This document shows, one piece after another, positions 52,338-61,357 of a stretch of DNA of 64,000 nucleotides. Numbering within the stretch: the first letter of the stretch is position 1; every line of letters starts with the position of its first letter. The position numbers and the translations under genes were made by a program. This DNA is from Candidatus Latescibacterota bacterium (GTDB lineage: Bacteria > Latescibacterota > UBA2968): assembly GCA_022821275.1 (NCBI GenBank), contig JAJEDY010000001.1, positions 1 through 64,000 of the forward strand, written 5' to 3'. The notes under the pieces are model-generated. The model was not told the origin of the DNA. It saw only the letters and a list, made by a program, of their open reading frames with translations, and searched no databases.

Positions 52338-53501
52338 CTACCTTACAAAACCAACTACGGAAAAAGAGTGCTGAATAAATCGCTCTGACGCGCCGTGTTT
52401 TGAGCGATCGCCACGCCTACCCACCTCGAGCACATAGCGAAAGCGACCGCTATTATTCACAAAGGGTAACGCCATGCCAAAGCTGGCCCCCAATTCGTTA
52501 ATCTGGCTATTAGAGGTCGTCGGAAAATAAAGCGACCGATAATGAAAACCCGCGCCGAGTTCAAAGCGCCGACTCCGCACCAGCACATCGGGACTTCCCG
52601 TGCGCCACAACATCCCGGCACTTACATCCCACGTATCAAACCGACCATCCCCTGTCCCGCGCCACAGCCCTCGAGAAATATCGACTGATGCCAGCCAGCG
52701 ATAGCCCGCCAGATATGTTATTCCCGCCCCAAATTCTCGGGGAAATTCCACATCGCTTTCCGTTATAACCTCAACGGATTCGCCCTGTCCCACAAAACGA
52801 TTTCTTTGAACCTGGCGCTGCTTAATATTGCCTCCGATATCGACATTTGCACCCAGGCTCCACCGCGAAGTGGGCGTATAGATAATCCCGAATGAAGGCA
52901 ACCATCCGCGGTGGGCACGCGTGATTTCATCGTGAGAAAAGAAGACCGTCTCATTGTCGAAATTCTTGATCCATGACTCGTTAAACGTCCCCATAGCCAC
53001 CCAATTTATACGCCCTCCTACAAAGAGCCTGCGCCCGATCCGATGCCCCAGCCCCAGAGAAATAGCCTGGATACCACCGGTCGCTTCTACTTCCAGTTGA
53101 TACTTCAAATCACCCGTTCCTCGATCTTCTATCGCCCCAAAATCCATATCTGTAAGCGGTTCAATTCCCACGCCTAAAACAGACCCCCGTCTCATAGGTA
53201 GCGCGATTTGAAAAGCACCGACATCCCCATCATTCACAATACTGTCGCCATTCAAAAATCGGTGCTGAGCCATAAATTGCATACTCACAGACGCCCTGAG
53301 GAAAGCACCCAATAAAGCGGGATTGTGGGATGAAAAATTTAGCCCATCTGCAAGCGACCGCCCGGCACCGCCCATACTTCGAGACCGCGCATCAACGCGC
53401 CTGACGGGATCGCCAACCCCAGAAAAAGAAAAAATTGTATTAGCACAAGCTGGTAGCACCAACAAAAAAATAAACCCCAAAGCGAGAATGATTCGCATCA
53501 T
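52338..53501 (-). CDS. Outer-membrane beta-barrel protein (FadL/PorV-like)
   Basis: A 387-residue protein with a signal peptide (MMRIILALGFIFLLVLPACA). DARSRSMGGAGRSLADGLNF and SHNPALLGAF near the N-terminus are typical of FadL-type or PorV-type barrels in FCB bacteria, followed by alternating beta strands to a C-terminal Phe-Val-Arg. It may transport hydrophobic molecules or serve as an export-pathway component; this cannot be decided from sequence alone. It starts one base after the stop of the lipoprotein gene, so the two probably act together. Confidence 0.72.
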   Translation of the reverse strand: MMRIILALGFIFLLVLPACANTIFSFSGVGDPVRRVDARSRSMGGAGRSLADGLNFSSHNPALLGAFLRASVSMQFMAQHRFLNGDSIVNDGDVGAFQIALPMRRGSVLGVGIEPLTDMDFGAIEDRGTGDLKYQLEVEATGGIQAISLGLGHRIGRRLFVGGRINWVAMGTFNESWIKNFDNETVFFSHDEITRAHRGWLPSFGIIYTPTSRWSLGANVDIGGNIKQRQVQRNRFVGQGESVEVITESDVEFPREFGAGITYLAGYRWLASVDISRGLWRGTGDGRFDTWDVSAGMLWRTGSPDVLVRSRRFELGAGFHYRSLYFPTTSNSQINELGASFGMALPFVNNSGRFRYVLEVGRRGDRSKHGASERFIQHSFSVVGFVR

Positions 53502-53502
53502 A

Positions 53503-54672
53503 TTACAGTTCCGGAGGAAGAGAGTAAATGAGATTTAAACGCGCATCTTTTAACACAAGCCATCGGATGAGCGAAGGTGAACTTAAGGGCAGGGGAAAAC
53601 CCGTTATAAGATTGAGAGGTGAGAGAGCCAACCCGTGATTTGCTCGCACACCAGAGATCCAGGCCTGAATCAAAGTCTGATTCATTGTGTAAGTCGCAGT
53701 CGCTGGTTCAATGAGTAATCTCTCATTAAACCGCGTAAATACGGTATCGCCTTCTGCAATTCTCAGGCCGTATATTTCAATGGGAAAAGAGGAAAAATAG
53801 GAACGATCCAGGTCGATATCCAGTTGCAATTTGGCCGAATTGATCGTCGCCCCTTGCGGAATATTGGGCAGATCAAAGTTCAAAACACTCCCGTAAAAAA
53901 ACCCCTCGACAAGAATCGCCAGATCTTCTGGCGGACCGCCATTGACCCGTGCGCTCCAATAGGTATCCGCATCGGTTTGAACAACCGCACGCTCTATCAC
54001 ATCACCCACCCGATACACGGCCTCTAATTCGGGAATCGGCGCATCTGCGCGAATATCGGTAGCTTCGCGTGCAAAAATATCCAGCAAAAAGGGTGCTTCT
54101 CCATCGGGTTGCAACAAAATTTCCACAGACGAATCCCCCGCATCTACCGCATCCTTCAAGAGCGCCACAGGCAAATCGACTCGAACGAGATCATCAAACA
54201 CCTGCACCACAGCATCGGGGATTGGCGTCGCAAGGACCTCGGTCTCGACCAGCGAGATCGTATCGACATAAGTCTGAAGTTCTTCCCACGGCGAATCGGG
54301 TCGCAATGCAATCAGCGACGCATTTTCGACCAACCGCGCCGATCGAATACCCAGATTGACGCGCAAGGAATCTATCGTCAAACCCGGCGGAACACCGCCA
54401 GACAACTCATCTGGCACATTGAAACGCAACAGACTGCGCAACAAAAACCCATTCATCTGCCCGATCAGCAATTCCTCTTGTTCCCCCATCACTGTGGGTT
54501 CAATCAGAGACTGAAATGACCGCGCCGATTTTAGCGGAATCGCGGGCAATGCCACTGTATTGCCTGGATCGCGTCCAACAAAGCCCTCGCCCAGCGGGTT
54601 GCGCTTTTCGGTATTGCAACCTGCGAGACATGTCACAAGTAAAAAAATGAGTAAAAACTGTTTTCTCGTCAT
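53503..54672 (-). CDS. DNRLRE-like lipoprotein
   Basis: A 389-residue lipoprotein: signal MTRKQFLLIFLLVTCLAGC with lipobox and Cys19. The mature part has two jelly-roll-like halves with INSAKLQLDIDLDR and TQTLIQAWISGVRANHGLALS patterns, as in DNRLRE or related domains found in cell-surface proteins. No catalytic residues stand out. The ATG at 54672 is preferred; a GTG nine bases upstream is possible. It is followed immediately by the outer-membrane barrel gene. Function unknown. Confidence 0.65.
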   Translation of the reverse strand: MTRKQFLLIFLLVTCLAGCNTEKRNPLGEGFVGRDPGNTVALPAIPLKSARSFQSLIEPTVMGEQEELLIGQMNGFLLRSLLRFNVPDELSGGVPPGLTIDSLRVNLGIRSARLVENASLIALRPDSPWEELQTYVDTISLVETEVLATPIPDAVVQVFDDLVRVDLPVALLKDAVDAGDSSVEILLQPDGEAPFLLDIFAREATDIRADAPIPELEAVYRVGDVIERAVVQTDADTYWSARVNGGPPEDLAILVEGFFYGSVLNFDLPNIPQGATINSAKLQLDIDLDRSYFSSFPIEIYGLRIAEGDTVFTRFNERLLIEPATATYTMNQTLIQAWISGVRANHGLALSPLNLITGFPLPLSSPSLIRWLVLKDARLNLIYSLPPEL

Positions 54673-54726
54673 AATGATCACTCAATGGGTAAAAATATCC
54701 AATAATCTCTTACACGTTTCAAAGCG

Positions 54727-56469
54727 TCAAACGTTTCGTTGTGTTTCACGACGTGAAATCGCGCGTTCTATACTCGGCAAAAAAAACGCTTCACACACGC
54801 GATCCCAGCTCATTTGTGACGCCAATTTGTAACCCGAATGCAATCGCGCCTCGCGTTCCCTATTTGATGATGGCAATGCATCTGCTATATCCCACGCAAC
54901 TTTTTCTGCCACTTTGTCCTCCTGAATACGGCGTTCATACTCTCCTATTGCGCGTGCAGACGCGGCGCTCTCCATTGCGATATCTGATGTATAATCGGCC
55001 ACGACGACGAGAGGATCGGCCTGTTCTTTTGTCACGCGGTTCAAAAAACCACAGCATCCGCACACACTACTCGGCACACAAAGCCCCCCAAAAGTCAATG
55101 GTTCGAGCACAGCAATGCCAAAAGGTTCGTAAATTGATTGTCCAAATTCGATATCCGTGCCCCGGCGCAAATCCGCAAACGCCATATCTTGCGGCATGCG
55201 CTGTCCGCAACTCGCCCGATCCCATCCAAACTGGTTGACTAAAATGGCTTGAACGGCCACAGCCGCGCGGTTAAACGCTTCTATATCCCGCCAGATATCC
55301 ACCTCATTTGAAACCAGATCAGGTGGTCCTATCTGGTGTACAACCGGCCATCCATATTCGGACTCCATAATTTCGATATCTCTCGCACTGCGTTGCCCCG
55401 CAGCCGTTGTAAGCACAAAAAACACGCCCGTTTGTCCCCTATCCCCCAATAGTTTATCGAGATGCGACAATACGAGCAAATCGCGCCACAGCCCCTTGCT
55501 AATCACCGGGCGCGTAACATGCGTCATGACCACATCTGGCTCGTATCCGAGCAAATTCTGCGCATACGCCTGCAAACGCGAGCGAGACTGCAATTTCTCT
55601 GCATAAGAAATCCGCACAGCGGGAATACCATTGTACACCAGGTCTATCGCTTCCGCTTCAAGTCCCATAAACCGAAGTTCATCGAGTGTGGGGTCGCCCA
55701 CGGCAAAAATACCATCGCAGTGTGATGCCAGTTGAACCAGCGCGTGCCGATAATAATCGGACTGATCTCCAAATACATCCTCAACCACTTCGCCCTGTGC
55801 AAGTGCTCGCGCCAGCGCGTTGTAAAACATCACATCGTGCCCCGGGTTGCCCTCTGTGATCTCGCGCATCGCCGAAACCTCATGGGCGTAAAAAATTGCC
55901 CAGAAGCGCGGATCATTTTTCACAATAGTTTTGAGCGCAACAGGCATGCCCATATACTCATGGGCCAGCACAATATTCGGGCCGGGATCCTTTCCGATCA
56001 GTGCGACAACGGCGTCGTAAATGGCTTCCGCACTATCGATATAAAGCGCGTAATCCGCGATCGTATCATACCGGTCAGACGCAAGGCCAAAATGACGGTA
56101 GAGATTGTACTTAAAATTGCGGGACCGCCGGGGGTTGATATCTTCGGCATCGACGAGCAACACATCGGCTTCATATCCACCCGAGAATTGGCGTATCCCG
56201 TAAAGAATATTGACGTTGTACCGCTCTGCTACGCGATTGAGCACGCCGGCACAATCCACATTTTGCACACCGGAAATGGTCGAAAAAAGTACCTTGCCAC
56301 TTTCAGCGAGAATATCTTCATCCCCCAGGTGCGAAAGCGGACCGACGAGAAAAGATCGCCGCACGGATTTCTGGTACACAGAAGAGGTCATCAAGCCCTC
56401 GAGCACAGTCCCGATACCACCGGCCTTGCGAACTGCTTCGTGTGTCGCGTGAATCACCGTATAGGTCAT
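54727..56469 (-). CDS. Glycogen/starch synthase-like glycosyltransferase (GT-B)
   Basis: A 580-residue GT-B fold enzyme. The N-terminal EAVRKAGGIGTVLEGLM resembles the K-x-GG ADP-glucose loop of glycogen synthases. In the C-terminal half EFGQSIYEPFGIAVLEPLTF is the E-x7-E nucleotide-sugar region, followed by GGLCVPSSVCGCCGFLNRV. It lies at the end of a run with map and a CcmI-like lipoprotein gene. It is not a close match to GlgA in its second half, so substrate could be another glucan or glycolipid. Confidence 0.75.
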   Translation of the reverse strand: MTYTVIHATHEAVRKAGGIGTVLEGLMTSSVYQKSVRRSFLVGPLSHLGDEDILAESGKVLFSTISGVQNVDCAGVLNRVAERYNVNILYGIRQFSGGYEADVLLVDAEDINPRRSRNFKYNLYRHFGLASDRYDTIADYALYIDSAEAIYDAVVALIGKDPGPNIVLAHEYMGMPVALKTIVKNDPRFWAIFYAHEVSAMREITEGNPGHDVMFYNALARALAQGEVVEDVFGDQSDYYRHALVQLASHCDGIFAVGDPTLDELRFMGLEAEAIDLVYNGIPAVRISYAEKLQSRSRLQAYAQNLLGYEPDVVMTHVTRPVISKGLWRDLLVLSHLDKLLGDRGQTGVFFVLTTAAGQRSARDIEIMESEYGWPVVHQIGPPDLVSNEVDIWRDIEAFNRAAVAVQAILVNQFGWDRASCGQRMPQDMAFADLRRGTDIEFGQSIYEPFGIAVLEPLTFGGLCVPSSVCGCCGFLNRVTKEQADPLVVVADYTSDIAMESAASARAIGEYERRIQEDKVAEKVAWDIADALPSSNREREARLHSGYKLASQMSWDRVCEAFFLPSIERAISRRETQRNV

Positions 56470-56472
56470 AAC

Positions 56473-56955
56473 TCAATGCACCGTATCGATCAAAATATCC
56501 ACTTTTACGGCTCCAGGGGCAACGGGGTTTTGCGGATAAATTCCCTCCATATCCCCTGTCTTTGACCCCCCCACACTCCCATCTGCATCAATTTTTGCAG
56601 AAACGTACAACGCATCAATCTCAGACCAGTCTATCTCAATCATAGCATCCCCTCGCGTCAACGTGTACGAATGGGGAAATGCGGAAATGTCGAGCCGCTT
56701 CACGGCCAGCGGTGGCCCGCCAACAGGAGCAGGTCGCGCAATAACAAATAGCACGGCATTGCTTCCGATGCGCTCGTCCAGCCCATCGGCCAATCGAATC
56801 GTGCCCGAAACCACGGCATCTGATGCCTGTGGCCCCGCTTTATCTTCTGTAGCCTGAGCAGGTGGAGGCTTTGGCGGCGGATGCGCCCCTTCCTCATAGT
56901 GCTGACTACAAGACAGCAACGACATAAGAACGCATAAGAAAATAGATTTACGCAT
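56473..56955 (-). CDS. Lipoprotein with CcmI C-terminal-type domain
   Basis: A 160-residue lipoprotein (MRKSIFLCVLMSLLSC with Cys16). After a Pro-rich linker (HPPPKPPPAQA), residues ~45-158 match the soluble C-terminal domain of the cytochrome c maturation factor CcmI/CycH: SGTIRLADGLDERIGSNAVL, FVIARPAPVGGPPLAVKRL, FPHSYTL and AKIDADGSVGG. The membrane and TPR parts of CcmI are missing. The ATG at 56955 overlaps the map stop by eight bases with GAGGAAGAG upstream. No ccm genes lie nearby. Confidence 0.7.
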   Translation of the reverse strand: MRKSIFLCVLMSLLSCSQHYEEGAHPPPKPPPAQATEDKAGPQASDAVVSGTIRLADGLDERIGSNAVLFVIARPAPVGGPPLAVKRLDISAFPHSYTLTRGDAMIEIDWSEIDALYVSAKIDADGSVGGSKTGDMEGIYPQNPVAPGAVKVDILIDTVH

Positions 56956-57712
56956 CGATCTCTTCCTCAAACATCGTCAAAATCCTGGGTTCTCCACGCG
57001 TAATCGCCACGACATGCTCAAAGTGTGCCGAAGGCAGCCCATCAGCAGCCGATGCAGTCCAGCCGTCATCTGCCACCACGACCTCGTGTGTCCCCAAATT
57101 GACCATCGGCTCAATGGCGAGTACCATTCCCTTTCGCAGGCGCGGGTTGCGCTCTGGAGGCACGTAATTTGGCACGGCGGGTTCTTCGTGCAACCTGCGC
57201 CCAATACCATGCCCAACAAATTGCCGCACAACAGAAAATCCAGATTGCTCAACCCAGTTTTGCACCGCACCACAAATATCGCTCAGGCGTCTTCCGGCAA
57301 CCGCTTGCTCAATCCCTTTAAACAGGGCTTCTCGCGTCACCTTCAGCAATTCTTTCTCTCTCTCCGAAATATTGCCGACAACGCGCGTAATTGCCTGATC
57401 GCCGTAGTAGCCGCGCAATTTTACACCGATATCAATGCTGACAATATCGCCATCTACCAGCTTCCGCGATCCGGGAATCCCGTGTACGACCTGTTCGTTA
57501 ATTGAAATACAACTCGCTGCCGGATACCCCTTATAGCCCTTAAATGCGGGTTCTGCTCCGTGTGACCGGATCACATCTTCGGCCACGCTATCCAGCTCTC
57601 TGGTCGTCGTTCCCACTTTGACGAGCGGCTTAAGTGTGCGATGCACCTGCCCCACAATGCGGTTTGCCTCAACCATCAAATCCAGTTCTCGATCTGTTCG
57701 CAATACAATCAC
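56948..57712 (-). CDS. map: Methionine aminopeptidase, type I
   Basis: Removes N-terminal Met from nascent proteins. The 254 residues keep the metal ligands: Asp in VSIDIGVKLRG, Asp in GYYGDQAITR, His in FVGHGIGRRLHEEP, Glu in LAIEPMVN and Glu in AHFEHVVAI. YKGYPAASCISINEQVVHGI is the substrate strand with the conserved His. The start is GTG 57712 behind GGGGAG. The usual YHGD motif reads YYGD. It sits between a metalloprotease gene and a CcmI-like lipoprotein gene, not in the ribosomal-protein operon where map is often found. Confidence 0.93.
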   Translation of the reverse strand: MIVLRTDRELDLMVEANRIVGQVHRTLKPLVKVGTTTRELDSVAEDVIRSHGAEPAFKGYKGYPAASCISINEQVVHGIPGSRKLVDGDIVSIDIGVKLRGYYGDQAITRVVGNISEREKELLKVTREALFKGIEQAVAGRRLSDICGAVQNWVEQSGFSVVRQFVGHGIGRRLHEEPAVPNYVPPERNPRLRKGMVLAIEPMVNLGTHEVVVADDGWTASAADGLPSAHFEHVVAITRGEPRILTMFEEEIDA

Positions 57713-57723
57713 AGCGTACTCCC

Positions 57724-59340
57724 CTAACGCGATTCTCCAAAATGGGAAACAAAAATGAGAAAATCCAGGAAATCAACAGGCCCATCCCCATTGAAATCCA
57801 ATTTCGGATCGTACTTACTATCCGTGTACAAACGCTTAAAACCATCGGCAAAACGCAGAAAATCGGAAAATGCAACGCGCCCATCGCCATCGACATCGCA
57901 TACGAGATCCGTCGCCATACTGCCGCCAGTTGACAGCGTGTAATTCACGCGCCGCCTTTCACCCGAAAGCGATGCCTCCATCACAATAAATACAACCTCG
58001 TCAAAACGATTGGCTCTTGGAATAACTACTGTTGTTCCCCGCGGGTATAATAATTCGACGCCAGACGGAGAGATCAGCATAACCAGCAATGCCCATTGTC
58101 CCTGAGCGTCCAGTGCAAATGTCCCCCGAAGCCCGCCAAAGATATTTGAAGTTGCCACGCGCAAATACGTCGCCCCCAAATGATCAACCGTTTCAGACCC
58201 ATCAACAGAACCACCTGTGCCGAGGAATATATCGGCGTGCTTTATCGAGGGCAAATCGCGCGCCTCAACATAATACCCGGGACGCGTGCGTACATCAGTC
58301 AAATAATTCCACGCGGCAAACCGCGGCATCACCTGTGCAAATCCCCCCAGAGGCATCCCATCATCTATAAGCGACAAACTATAATTGCTCGGATCGCGTC
58401 TTTGTAGCAACTCCCAAACGCTTTTGATCGCATCTGCACTGTAAACCTGCTCGATGTGGTGGGCAAAAATCGACGCGCCAAAAGGATGGGCACTATTAGA
58501 AAACTTGTCTAATGACGCTTCGGGATCGTCGTAAAAACAAGAAAAATTGCTCGGGCAACTCATATACTGATAAAAATCATTCACGTCGGGATAGGCCACG
58601 TCCTCCATCCAGGTCGCCGTGAGTTCCTGCCACCACGCAGCGGCAAAATCGGCATAATACCCAAATTGAATCGCGTGGAAAAACTCGTGTGCAGCCGTCA
58701 CGCGCAACCCGTTGAATCCACGTGAATTTACAGGATAAATACTATCCGTAAAATTATTGTCAATTTCCATATAACTCGACGTCGTCACTTCCGTAAATAC
58801 AATTGGGTATGTATAACCATAAACTCGCTGAATCGCGAGATTTTTAATATAAATGTCGTAAACACCATCGCCATCGGATGGAGGTGGATTGTAGCCCAAC
58901 TGATTGATCTCCAAATCCCAAACCGCCTCAAAAACCCGCGCAGTTTCATCGACATAATCCGGCACGCCATTGGCATCTGCGTCTGTTGGCGCAACGGCGT
59001 GTGTCCCCGTGGTATTATAGTGAATTTTGAAACGTCCTCTCGGAGACAGTATTGAATGACTCAGGATGGGACGCTGCAGAAGAAAAGCAAATGCCTCCTT
59101 TGCTGCGGGAGGCAATCGGTCCCAATTTGCGGTCAAACCCCTTATCGCCGATGTCCCACAGGTAGCTCTATCCAGCCGAAATTCGCTATCAACGGGCAGT
59201 ACATCGGGAAAAAAATGAGCACATGCACGGCAATAAATATCGTGCAATTCAGTTCCGGGCGCAAAAATGGGCGGAACTTGTGCATGCACGGATCCGCCCG
59301 CCAATAAAATAATCGCCAACAAAAGAACAACCCTGCCCAT
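57724..59340 (-). CDS. Secreted putative metalloprotease with C-terminal dockerin
   Basis: A 538-residue exported protein. Signal peptide MGRVVLLLAIILLAGGSVHA. The middle (about 110-430) matches the MXAN_6640-type putative metalloprotease family: HYNTTGTHAV near the start of the domain and TAAHEFFHAIQFGYY as the HExxH zinc site, followed by WWQELTATWMEDVAYPDVND with a candidate third Glu. The C-terminus has two Ca-binding dockerin repeats, CDVDGDGRVAFSDFLRFADG and DFNGDGPVDFLDFLIFVSHF. The ATG at 59340 is preferred because a signal peptide begins there; it follows the regulator stop directly (TGAGATG). Confidence 0.82.
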   Translation of the reverse strand: MGRVVLLLAIILLAGGSVHAQVPPIFAPGTELHDIYCRACAHFFPDVLPVDSEFRLDRATCGTSAIRGLTANWDRLPPAAKEAFAFLLQRPILSHSILSPRGRFKIHYNTTGTHAVAPTDADANGVPDYVDETARVFEAVWDLEINQLGYNPPPSDGDGVYDIYIKNLAIQRVYGYTYPIVFTEVTTSSYMEIDNNFTDSIYPVNSRGFNGLRVTAAHEFFHAIQFGYYADFAAAWWQELTATWMEDVAYPDVNDFYQYMSCPSNFSCFYDDPEASLDKFSNSAHPFGASIFAHHIEQVYSADAIKSVWELLQRRDPSNYSLSLIDDGMPLGGFAQVMPRFAAWNYLTDVRTRPGYYVEARDLPSIKHADIFLGTGGSVDGSETVDHLGATYLRVATSNIFGGLRGTFALDAQGQWALLVMLISPSGVELLYPRGTTVVIPRANRFDEVVFIVMEASLSGERRRVNYTLSTGGSMATDLVCDVDGDGRVAFSDFLRFADGFKRLYTDSKYDPKLDFNGDGPVDFLDFLIFVSHFGESR

Positions 59341-59341
59341 C

Positions 59342-60019
59342 TCAGCCATCTTCCCCCAATGATGAAACATAAATATGTGCAGCCACTTCAAGGCCGAGAG
59401 AATACCTGGCCTCGCCATTGACCACAATTTCCAGCGGGCCGTTAAAAGGCGCGCGCCCCACCACCTCGATCTCGACATTGGGTTTAATACCCATCGTCGC
59501 CATATAGCGCAACATCTCCGCGCTTTGATCACTCACCTGTCTGACGCGTACATTTTCACCTGCTGAAATATCTGCCAGACACAGATAATGGTCGTATTCT
59601 ATCGAACCATCTTTGCGCGGAATCGGTGCGCCGTGGGGATCAACTGTTGGATACCCCAGCATTCGGTCAATTTTATCTTCAAACTCCTCGGAAATCACAT
59701 GCTCTAACCGATCCGCCTCTTCATCGACCTTATCCAGATCAAATCCCAGTACTTCTGACAGATAAAGCTCGAGCAAACGGTGGTGGCGAAGGACCTCAAG
59801 GGCAATGCGTTTTCCCGTCGATGTGAGTACAACGCCCTGATAAGGCGTGTGTTCCACCAATTTCATCGCCGCGAGTTTCTTGAGCATATTGGTGACCGAA
59901 GCAGGTGCCACCGCTCTGTGCTCTGCAATGAGAGAAGTCGTCACAGATGCGACGGGGTTCTGCCCGTGTGTCAGCTTATAGATCGTTTTCAAATAATCCT
60001 GTGACGATTGACTGATCAT
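59342..60019 (-). CDS. DtxR/MntR-family metal-dependent regulator
   Basis: A 225-residue repressor. DYLKTIYKLTH opens the winged helix; APASVTNMLKKLAAMKLVEH is the recognition region. The metal domain reads LRHHRLLELYLSEVLGFDLD and DEEADRLEHVISEEFEDKI, keeping the His, Glu and LEH ligands, with Asp where DtxR has Cys102, as in Mn-type members. A C-terminal SH3-like (FeoA) domain follows (~145-225). It likely controls the adjoining metal ABC operon and perhaps itself through the site at 60047. The ATG at 60019 is favoured by GGAG eight bases upstream; ATG 60025 is possible. Confidence 0.9.
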   Translation of the reverse strand: MISQSSQDYLKTIYKLTHGQNPVASVTTSLIAEHRAVAPASVTNMLKKLAAMKLVEHTPYQGVVLTSTGKRIALEVLRHHRLLELYLSEVLGFDLDKVDEEADRLEHVISEEFEDKIDRMLGYPTVDPHGAPIPRKDGSIEYDHYLCLADISAGENVRVRQVSDQSAEMLRYMATMGIKPNVEIEVVGRAPFNGPLEIVVNGEARYSLGLEVAAHIYVSSLGEDG

Positions 60020-60046
60020 CTTCATCTCTCCAAATAACTATGACAA

Positions 60047-60065
60047 AAAGTAAGATAAACCTCAC
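60047..60065 (-). promoter_or_regulatory. Candidate DtxR/IdeR-type operator
   Basis: Minus-strand TGAGGTTTATCTTACTTTT matches the DtxR/IdeR consensus TWAGGTWAGSCTWACCTWA at 13 of 19 positions by eye. It lies 28 bases before the ATG of the DtxR-family gene. Confidence 0.3.
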
Positions 60066-60082
60066 ATACAGGCAAGCACATC

Positions 60083-61357
60083 CTATCCTTCGGGAATGCG
60101 CTTGCCCTGCGGATCGGTTGCAATATTGGGCAATGCCGCTCGAATTTCTTCCCGCAAGCGGTCATCTGTAAAGTGTTCCAGCGCATCGGCAGGGTCGTGT
60201 ACATGATCTGGCGGAAGCCCTATTTGGTTCAGGTAGGACTCCCAAAGCCTGTGATTGCGGAGCAATCTGGTCGCGTGTATAACCCCCTGCTCCCCCAGTG
60301 AAAAATGTCCATTTTCCCGCGTGATCAGCCCTTGCCACATCAACGACCGAATCGCAATACCAGACACCCAGCGCGCAGCCGTATCGACCAGGTCGCCCCA
60401 ACTGAGTGCAGAGACGCGCTGCGATTCTCGCTCGCGGAGCAACTTCAACAAAACGTGATCTCGCGCAACCTTCAAAGAGAGTCGCACCTGCCGCACAAAT
60501 CGCCCCAGCACCCCATAGTGAGGCGCAAAAATCAAAGAAAGCGCGAACAGGAAGCCCATCACCACAACCATAGCTCCTGCAATAGAGCTATTCCAAACTC
60601 CTGCAAGAAAATATCCGGCTATTGCGGAAATAACGCCCATCAGTGCAGACAACGTCAAAATGACTTTCAACCGATCGCTCCACAAATAGGCCGAAGCACC
60701 GGGAACAATCAGCATCGCCACGACGAGAATAGCCCCCACGGACTCGAATGCAGCCACCGTTGTCACAGAAACGGCTCCCATCAGCATATAATGCACCAGC
60801 GCAGCACTCACGCCCACAGAAAGCGCCATCTCGGCATCGAAAGACGCGATCAAAAGCTCTTTGTAAAACACCAGAACAAATGCGAGATTAAGCGCGAATA
60901 CCGTTCCGAGAATCCATATCGGGCGCGGTCCCAAATCCCATTCTCCCCAGAACAGACGGTCCCACGGCGTGTACGCAATCTCTCCATAAAGCACGCATTC
61001 CTGATCGAGATCGACCTGCCCGGCAAATGCCGTGATCAAAACAACCCCCAGCGCGAAAAGCGCTGTAAAAGCAATGCCTATCGACGAGTCTTCTTGCACG
61101 CGCCACCTGCGGTGAAATGTCTCAATTAACACCGTGGCAATCACCCCACATATAGCAGCACCAATAAACATCGGAATCACATCGCGGCTGCCCGAAAGTA
61201 GAAACGCAATAACAATGCCCGGCAAAACAGCATGGCTCAGGGCATCGCCCAAAAGCGACATCTTGCGCAACACGAGATACGCGCCCAACAGACCGCACGA
61301 CGCACCTGCCAGCGCACCTGCCAGCACGATCCAAAATGGTCCCCAGAACTCACTCAT
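60083..61357 (-). CDS. Metal ABC transporter permease fused to a DtxR-like domain (second permease)
   Basis: A 424-residue fusion. Residues ~1-280 form an ABC-3 family (ZnuB/MntB-like) permease with about eight helices: GAYLVLRKMSLLGDALSHAV and ESVGAILVVAMLIVPGASAY are family motifs. Residues ~290-424 are a cytoplasmic winged-helix plus metal-binding region like DtxR: MWQGLITRENGHFSLGEQGV, then LRNHRLWESYLNQIGLPPDH and DPADALEHFTDDRLREEI. His and Glu ligands and the LEH pair are kept; no SH3 domain. The design matches chlamydial YtgCR. It overlaps the first permease gene by eight bases. Ion could be Mn, Fe or Zn. Confidence 0.85.
   Translation of the reverse strand: MSEFWGPFWIVLAGALAGASCGLLGAYLVLRKMSLLGDALSHAVLPGIVIAFLLSGSRDVIPMFIGAAICGVIATVLIETFHRRWRVQEDSSIGIAFTALFALGVVLITAFAGQVDLDQECVLYGEIAYTPWDRLFWGEWDLGPRPIWILGTVFALNLAFVLVFYKELLIASFDAEMALSVGVSAALVHYMLMGAVSVTTVAAFESVGAILVVAMLIVPGASAYLWSDRLKVILTLSALMGVISAIAGYFLAGVWNSSIAGAMVVVMGFLFALSLIFAPHYGVLGRFVRQVRLSLKVARDHVLLKLLRERESQRVSALSWGDLVDTAARWVSGIAIRSLMWQGLITRENGHFSLGEQGVIHATRLLRNHRLWESYLNQIGLPPDHVHDPADALEHFTDDRLREEIRAALPNIATDPQGKRIPEG

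Noticed and set aside
59341..59532. N-terminal extension of the dockerin metalloprotease gene
   Set aside because: Arg- and Trp-rich sequence overlapping the DtxR-family gene; the signal peptide starts at 59340.
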